From Euryarchaeota archaeon UBA602 (lineage in GTDB: Archaea; Thermoplasmatota; Poseidoniia; Poseidoniales; Thalassarchaeaceae): a stretch of 57,945 nt of DNA. The position numbers and the translations under genes were made by a program. The stretch spans positions 1-57,945 of the forward strand of contig DAHO01000087.1 of NCBI GenBank assembly GCA_002498455.1, in the 5' to 3' direction. The notes under the pieces were generated by a model. It saw only the letters and a program-made list of their open reading frames with translations. It made no database searches and was not told the origin of the DNA. Position 1 is the first letter of the stretch. Every line of letters starts with the position of its first letter. Shown here one piece after another: positions 53,800 through 57,945 of this stretch.

Positions 53800-54765
53800 T
53801 CAGACTTCTCTAGGGATGTGAGGTGCAGTTGGTCGAATCATTCGCAAAGTCTCGACTCGGATGACAACCAATGCTGCAAAAGCCGAAAGAACAACGGCTA
53901 GGATCCCGAATCCAGGTACAGTATTCGATGGTTCATCGTCTGGGGCAGGGGCCGCTGGAGGTGTACCGTTCCCAACAGTGATTGTACCTCGCATGTCCAT
54001 TGAGACGTGAGGTTCACACATGTAGTAGAATGTCTCATCTTCGGTAAATGTGTGGCGGAAGTCGACTGTCTCAGCAGCAGCTCCACTGTAAACTCCAGAC
54101 ATCTTTCGATAGTTGTCACTGGGACCACCGGTTTCGGCAACATTGTGACCCATCGACTCATCGCTCCATATCCAACAAACAGTGTCACCAACGTCAACTG
54201 AAATATCGGTTTGGTCGTATGCAAGACCCGAGTCATCGATGCCAATGACTGCTGCACATTCTGTCGTGTCAGGGGCGTCGGCTGGTGGCATCAATACCTT
54301 GTCAATGACATGAATGATTCCATTGGATGCCGTGACGTCTGCTGTGGTTACAGTAGCGTCAGCGACCATGACCGTTCCATCTGCTACTGTGAACGTGACA
54401 CTATCACCGTTGACCATCGTGGCAGACATGCCATCTGTCACATCTGCTGCAGCCACGGACCCCGAGTAGACGTGGTATGTGAGGATGTCAACAAGTGTTG
54501 CATTCTCTTCATCGGTGTCGAAGGTACTCAAATCAATTCCAGCAGCGGCGAAGGCGTCATCTGTCGGTGCAAACACCGTAAAGGGTCCGTCACCCTGTAA
54601 TGTACTGACTAAATCTGCATGTACCAAGGCATCGACCAATGAGTCATGGACTCCGGTATTTTGTGCATTGGTTGGGATGTCATCGTTCTCATCCGCGACA
54701 ACAGCTGGGGTTACCAGAAGGCTGGCGGTTACTAGCAGGGCTATTACTGAAACACTTCGGTTCAT
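53800..54765 (-). CDS. Fasciclin plus cupredoxin surface protein with PGF-like C terminus
   Basis: About 321 residues. A signal peptide (SVIALLVTASLLVTPAVVA) is followed by a fasciclin domain (residues ~35-160; FTVFAPTDDAFAAAG, NGIIHVIDKVLMP) and then a plastocyanin-like copper domain (~185-265) with ligands His in MGHN, Cys and His in YYMCEPH, and Met in VSMDM. The C terminus has NTVPGFGILAVVLSAFAALV followed by basic residues, resembling the PGF-CTERM signal that archaeosortases process, although it extends further than usual. A cell-surface electron carrier or adhesion protein is inferred. The ATG at 54765 has GGGGTG before it. Confidence 0.85.
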   Translation of the reverse strand: MNRSVSVIALLVTASLLVTPAVVADENDDIPTNAQNTGVHDSLVDALVHADLVSTLQGDGPFTVFAPTDDAFAAAGIDLSTFDTDEENATLVDILTYHVYSGSVAAADVTDGMSATMVNGDSVTFTVADGTVMVADATVTTADVTASNGIIHVIDKVLMPPADAPDTTECAAVIGIDDSGLAYDQTDISVDVGDTVCWIWSDESMGHNVAETGGPSDNYRKMSGVYSGAAAETVDFRHTFTEDETFYYMCEPHVSMDMRGTITVGNGTPPAAPAPDDEPSNTVPGFGILAVVLSAFAALVVIRVETLRMIRPTAPHIPREV

Positions 54766-54904
54766 AGCCACCCCGCATGATTTGGAGTACTAAAGGGAGT
54801 GTCTTCAACCACAACTAGAAAAAACGTGAGATTTCTAATTCTCATACCTATTCTTCGCGTGGGCATAAACATAACATTGACAACTGGTTTGCTTTCCGAC
54901 AACC

Positions 54905-55609
54905 ATGGCACAAAGCGAGGGTGCAATTCGACCGAAATTGCACGTCTTATTCACCTGCCCATTTTGCTGGAAGGTTCGGGGTTTGATCGAACACCTCGGA
55001 TTGGATGTGGATTATATCAGCGTTAATGGTATGCGGATTAAGAAAGATGTTGCATTCGCTGGAGATTGGGGTAAAGTACCCGTATTTACGGATGAAAGCG
55101 GTGAATATTTCGTTGATTCTACTCCGCTTCTGAAACATATTGATGCGGTGTACAATGACAGTAAAATGGCCAATATGGGTGATTCAGAACGTCAGGCTAA
55201 GTGGTTGGAATGGGCCGATACAACAATGTCAAAAGCAACTGTACCGATTTTGTACGGGACCTTAGGTTCTGCTCTAAAAACAACCACACGTATTTCCAAG
55301 ATTGAGAAGTTCGGCTTCTTCTCAAGGCGCCTGTACGCTTGGGCAGGATTCCCAATCATGTGGGGAATTATAGCAAGAAAGCGAGTCAAGAAAGATGGGC
55401 GGAAGCCGAAGCAGTTGTGGCATGATTTGTTGACTGAATTCACTGATGCTCACGAGGGGAGTGCCTTCTTTGGTGGGGATACTCCCGATTTGGTCGATTT
55501 TGCTGCCTTTGGGTACATGCGTTCAATCTCTCCCTTCCCGCAATTCTCACTTCTTGAAGATCATCAAGCCGGCATGGCTTGGTACAATCGAATGATGGCG
55601 GCGCTTTAG
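54905..55609 (+). CDS. GST-like protein with thioredoxin-fold CPFC site
   Basis: A 234-residue protein with an N-terminal thioredoxin/glutaredoxin-like domain carrying FTCPFCWKVRGLIEHLGL (CPFC near residues 18-21), the cis-proline in GKVPVF, and an all-helical C-terminal domain (DLVDFAAFGYMRSIS). The combination resembles the prostaglandin E synthase 2-like branch of glutathione S-transferases. Thiol substrate unknown. Divergent from the cupredoxin gene with 139 nt between starts; no strong TATA box is obvious there. Confidence 0.8.
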   Translation: MAQSEGAIRPKLHVLFTCPFCWKVRGLIEHLGLDVDYISVNGMRIKKDVAFAGDWGKVPVFTDESGEYFVDSTPLLKHIDAVYNDSKMANMGDSERQAKWLEWADTTMSKATVPILYGTLGSALKTTTRISKIEKFGFFSRRLYAWAGFPIMWGIIARKRVKKDGRKPKQLWHDLLTEFTDAHEGSAFFGGDTPDLVDFAAFGYMRSISPFPQFSLLEDHQAGMAWYNRMMAAL

Positions 55610-55617
55610 ATTAGGTG

Positions 55618-55696
55618 AGAGAACACCGACGAAGACCAACGGTGTGACGAGCCGTGTGCCTGTGAGTCGATTGGAGGAGGACTGTCGATGTTCTCT
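55618..55696. ncRNA. Candidate small structured RNA
   Basis: AGAGAACACCGAC (55618-55630) pairs with GTCGATGTTCTCT (55684-55696) at 12 of 13 positions, enclosing 53 nt that contain a smaller ACGG/CCGT hairpin. It lies between a GST-like gene and a convergent membrane protein gene, upstream of a strong terminator-like hairpin. Strand undetermined. It might instead be part of the GST 3' untranslated region. Confidence 0.35.
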
Positions 55697-55733
55697 ACGA
55701 GCGTTTTCCATCTTGATTGGTCTATAATGAAAA

Positions 55734-55758
55734 CCCCCAAAAATCGGCTTTTTGGGGG
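55734..55758. terminator. Strong bidirectional terminator-like hairpin
   Basis: CCCCCAAAAA (55734-55743) pairs perfectly with TTTTTGGGGG (55749-55758), loop TCGGC. On the minus strand it is followed by TTTT, fitting termination of the gene ending at 55777; on the plus strand it could end the GST-like transcript. Confidence 0.75.
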
Positions 55759-55776
55759 ATTTAATCGATAAATGAA

Positions 55777-56631
55777 TCAGTCGGAGATTGTCGTGACTTG
55801 AAACTCTTGACCGCGGATAAGAGTCAATGAGACTAAGAAACCCATGAGGCCAAGACAACAGCCAACCCAGAAATGGCCCATTGAAAAGAATCCTGTGACT
55901 GTCGCGGTTCGAATCAGTCCTGGGCTCCTTGCCCGCAGACCAAGCAAGGTTAGGGCAATCGTAATCGATGCTAATCCGACGAAACCTGTCCCAAACATGT
56001 CGTACAATGCGGCTGCAGTTTGATCATACAATTGCGTTTCATTTTTCCTCTGGGATTCACTCAAATCAATCCACTTACTGCCATCGGACAATTCCGATGC
56101 GTTCGAAAACTCAGATTCTTCAGGCCACTCAAAGGTCAGTTTGGTGAAGCCAATCGGTTCAAATGCTGCCGGTGGATTGAGAATGACAAGATTGGTGAAA
56201 ATATTGCCTTCGGGAGATTCGATGTCTACAACCATTTGTCCGGGGTCTAAGGCTTCCAAGCGGAATGTGCCATCATCCGATGTATTCGTTCGAACGTTAT
56301 TTCTGGAAGTCAAATGACCGACAACTGTGAAATTTTCTAGGGGTTCACCGTTCTCATCAACCACCAATCCTGTGAGGATGGCGGATTCGGTTGGGGCACC
56401 GTCTGCCTGTGCGTGAATCAGTTGTCGATGACGATATATGCCCTCATCTGCATCAAGATAATCCAATCCCACATACAGTCCGGAGCAAGCTGCCAAAAGG
56501 GCTAACAAAGCGGCAAACAATGCTGCACTGGGCAATGGTTGATTCACAGGGACCTCCAATCGAGCTCCTGAATTCTGGAACACCGTTTGCTCCTCAGGAG
56601 GCAGTCCTTGCAAGACCTGTTCATCCGACAC
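55777..56631 (-). CDS. Membrane protein with carboxypeptidase-regulatory-like domain
   Basis: A 284-residue protein: a cytoplasmic N terminus, a membrane helix near residues 34-55 (ALFAALLALLAACSGLYVG), an exported beta-sandwich with ILTGLVVDENGEPLENFTVVG and SDDGTFRLEALDPGQMVVDI (the pattern of carboxypeptidase regulatory/SdrD-like domains), then three further helices at the C terminus. The GTG at 56631 is used. It follows mutY by 22 nt on the same strand. Function unknown. Confidence 0.7.
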   Translation of the reverse strand: MSDEQVLQGLPPEEQTVFQNSGARLEVPVNQPLPSAALFAALLALLAACSGLYVGLDYLDADEGIYRHRQLIHAQADGAPTESAILTGLVVDENGEPLENFTVVGHLTSRNNVRTNTSDDGTFRLEALDPGQMVVDIESPEGNIFTNLVILNPPAAFEPIGFTKLTFEWPEESEFSNASELSDGSKWIDLSESQRKNETQLYDQTAAALYDMFGTGFVGLASITIALTLLGLRARSPGLIRTATVTGFFSMGHFWVGCCLGLMGFLVSLTLIRGQEFQVTTISD

Positions 56632-56653
56632 AATCTTGGGAAAATATCGTCTC

Positions 56654-57613
56654 TCAAGATTCTTCGCTTTGATGCACCTTGAACAATTCGAGGATTTTTC
56701 GATCTAAAGTAGACAGTGGTACGGATTCGGGTTCCCGGAGTTCATCCGATACGGATGGATTTGCAGAGTAAACGGTCACATGCAATTTTTTGTGACTGAA
56801 ATCATGGCGTAATTGGCCTATTTCTTTCACTTCTCGACCATTCAGTAATTGTTGAATCGCTGCTTTCCCCTCGGCATAGGGTACGCCCCATAGGCCCCCC
56901 AATGTGCGGCCCTCGCGAGCTTCCAATCGCATGCCCTGCTCACCTCCAATCACCAGTGCCGCTGCCTGGATCTGTTTCTGCTTGGTGGAACGACGCATTG
57001 GCCATTCTGTTGCGTCCTCGGATTTTGTGGCCATGCAATTATCCTCGATTGGGCACTGATTGCATTTTGGATTCCGAGGGGTACAAATCTGAGAACCCAG
57101 ATCCATCAAAGCTTGATTCCAATCTCCTGGACGAGTGGTATTCAGTAATACTGATGCTTCCTTTTGGAGTTGTGAATCCGTCATGTGTTTTGCACGAAAT
57201 CTTGAGATGACTCTACGGATATTCCCATCCACACAGGCAACCGGTTGGTTGTGTGATATTGAGGCCACGGCTGCTGCTGTGTAAGGACCAATGCCGGGTA
57301 ACTTGAGCAATGCATCGTAGGTCTTCGGCAGAGGTTTTCCCTCAAGTTCTTGAGCCAACTTGTACAGGTTTCGTGCCCGCGCATAGTACCCACACCCTTG
57401 CCAAAGAAGCAGTAGATTCTCTTCTGTATCAGCAGCGAGAACTGCTGGATTTGGATAAGCGGTTCGAATTCGTTCCCAGTAGGGAATTCCTGTTTCAATC
57501 CGAGTCTGCTGAAGGATGATTTCAGCGAGTAAGGATTCCCAAGGTGAGACTGTCTGAGTTCGCCAAGGAAGAGGGCGGGCGTGGTCATCAAACCATGCCA
57601 TCAGGCCTTGCAT
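56654..57613 (-). CDS. mutY: A/G-specific adenine DNA glycosylase
   Basis: A 319-residue base excision repair enzyme removing adenine mispaired with 8-oxoguanine. LLAEIILQQTR contains the catalytic Glu, LPGIGPYTAAAVASIS is the helix-hairpin-helix, VDGNIRRVISR holds the catalytic Asp, and CTPRNPKCNQCPIEDNC gives the C-x6-C-x2-C-x5-C iron-sulfur cluster. The C-terminal ~110 residues are NUDIX-like (GLWGVPYAEGK, LRHDFSHKKLHVTVY), as in MutY proteins that recognise 8-oxoG. Confidence 0.93.
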   Translation of the reverse strand: MQGLMAWFDDHARPLPWRTQTVSPWESLLAEIILQQTRIETGIPYWERIRTAYPNPAVLAADTEENLLLLWQGCGYYARARNLYKLAQELEGKPLPKTYDALLKLPGIGPYTAAAVASISHNQPVACVDGNIRRVISRFRAKHMTDSQLQKEASVLLNTTRPGDWNQALMDLGSQICTPRNPKCNQCPIEDNCMATKSEDATEWPMRRSTKQKQIQAAALVIGGEQGMRLEAREGRTLGGLWGVPYAEGKAAIQQLLNGREVKEIGQLRHDFSHKKLHVTVYSANPSVSDELREPESVPLSTLDRKILELFKVHQSEES

Positions 57614-57687
57614 GTACGGTCGAAGAAGTGATAGGTCATGGCGATTCCTACCGATGGCGCCATCAATGAGATGTTCGTGCGAGTGCC

Positions 57688-57927
57688 ATGGCGTCCTGTG
57701 AAGCGCGTTGGGTTGGGGATAGGGAGCGCGCTCAGGCGTTAATTTCCGCCATTGAGGCAGATGACCCTGAAATGTTCAACGCCGAGTTGACTGAAATGGA
57801 TGATGGGCAAGTCGAACTTGTCGTTCGGGTCGAAAGCAGCAACATCCCTTCGCTTCAAGCAACAATGGATGATCTTCTGGCTTGTTTGGCGGTGGCCGAA
57901 GCGAGTCTTGAGGTCATTCATGATTGA
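57688..57927 (+). CDS. pcc1: KEOPS complex subunit Pcc1
   Basis: A 79-residue protein matching the small dimerising Pcc1 subunit of KEOPS, which makes the t6A modification on ANN-decoding tRNAs together with Kae1, Bud32 and Cgi121. ALISAIEADDPEMFNAELTEMDDGQVELVVRVESSNIPSLQATMDDLLACLAVAE shows the pattern in parts: LISAIEADD, VVRVESSNIPSLQATMDDLL. Divergent from mutY with a 74-nt gap containing a 10-bp palindrome. The rest of KEOPS is not in the window. Confidence 0.85.
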   Translation: MASCEARWVGDRERAQALISAIEADDPEMFNAELTEMDDGQVELVVRVESSNIPSLQATMDDLLACLAVAEASLEVIHD

Positions 57928-57945
57928 GCGCCTGTTTCCCAATGG

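Noticed and set aside
57653..57664. Palindrome ATGGCGCCAT between mutY and pcc1 as an operator
   Set aside because: Ten bases with no loop and no second occurrence; too little to support a site.

Overview
The window looks like a chromosome segment of a planktonic marine euryarchaeon, most likely Marine Group II (Candidatus Poseidoniia). Archaeal markers visible directly are the uS13-uS4-uS11-Rpo3 cluster, the DNA polymerase D large subunit (DP2), primase large subunit PriL, KEOPS Pcc1, pantoate kinase, an MptE-like pterin pyrophosphokinase and a DUF373 membrane protein. These sit beside bacterial-looking enzymes (LeuRS, ATP-type PckA, class II fumarase, M32 carboxypeptidase, MutY) and large secreted proteins with thrombospondin type 3 repeats, a mix familiar from this group. 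The lineage call is inference from gene content.

Layout. 1-9.3 kb: TM2 protein, a wHTH/STAND ATPase, a giant WD40 plus TSP3 surface protein, an MBL hydrolase, and a membrane protein with an extracellular repeat domain and two cytoplasmic winged helices. 9.4-19.5 kb: leuS, a CDIN1-like nuclease, pantoate kinase, the ribosomal/RNA polymerase cluster, a methyltransferase and a membrane FKBP. 19.6-32.4 kb: a giant polytopic membrane protein, pckA, a GlmU-like acyltransferase with a GlmM-like mutase, DUF373, priL, mptE. 32.4-40.4 kb: DP2, pyrE, a redox lipoprotein, cyclophilin, and a fumarase carrying an N-terminal ribbon-helix-helix domain. 40.4-41.8 kb: about 1.4 kb without a gene. 41.9-45.4 kb: beta-propeller, M32 peptidase, lipoprotein. 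45.5-51.8 kb: a zinc-acquisition locus (CobW-family GTPase, NikR-like regulator, ZnuA/ZnuC/ZnuB). 51.9 kb to the end: S15-like hydrolase, fasciclin-cupredoxin protein, GST-like protein, membrane protein, mutY, pcc1.

The most striking item is the non-coding stretch 40394-41758. Read on the minus strand it is dense in hairpins capped by GNRA and UUCG tetraloops, has a nested three-tier helix, and contains an internally duplicated module whose two copies keep the same stems through compensatory base changes. It has a plausible TATA box at one end and a hairpin plus T-run at the other. I interpret it as a large, ornate structured non-coding RNA of about 1.36 kb, which I cannot assign to any family I know.

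Other signals beyond single genes: a recurring short hairpin with a GTA or TTA loop (CC-KTA-GG core, variable arms) upstream of seven different start codons, always with the loop on the sense strand of the downstream gene; a shared promoter-proximal motif at identical spacing before the CobW GTPase and znuA; a 14-bp perfect inverted repeat covering the znuC start; an oversized ZnuA with His/Asp-rich and EF-hand insertions; and a likely non-ATG start for DUF373.
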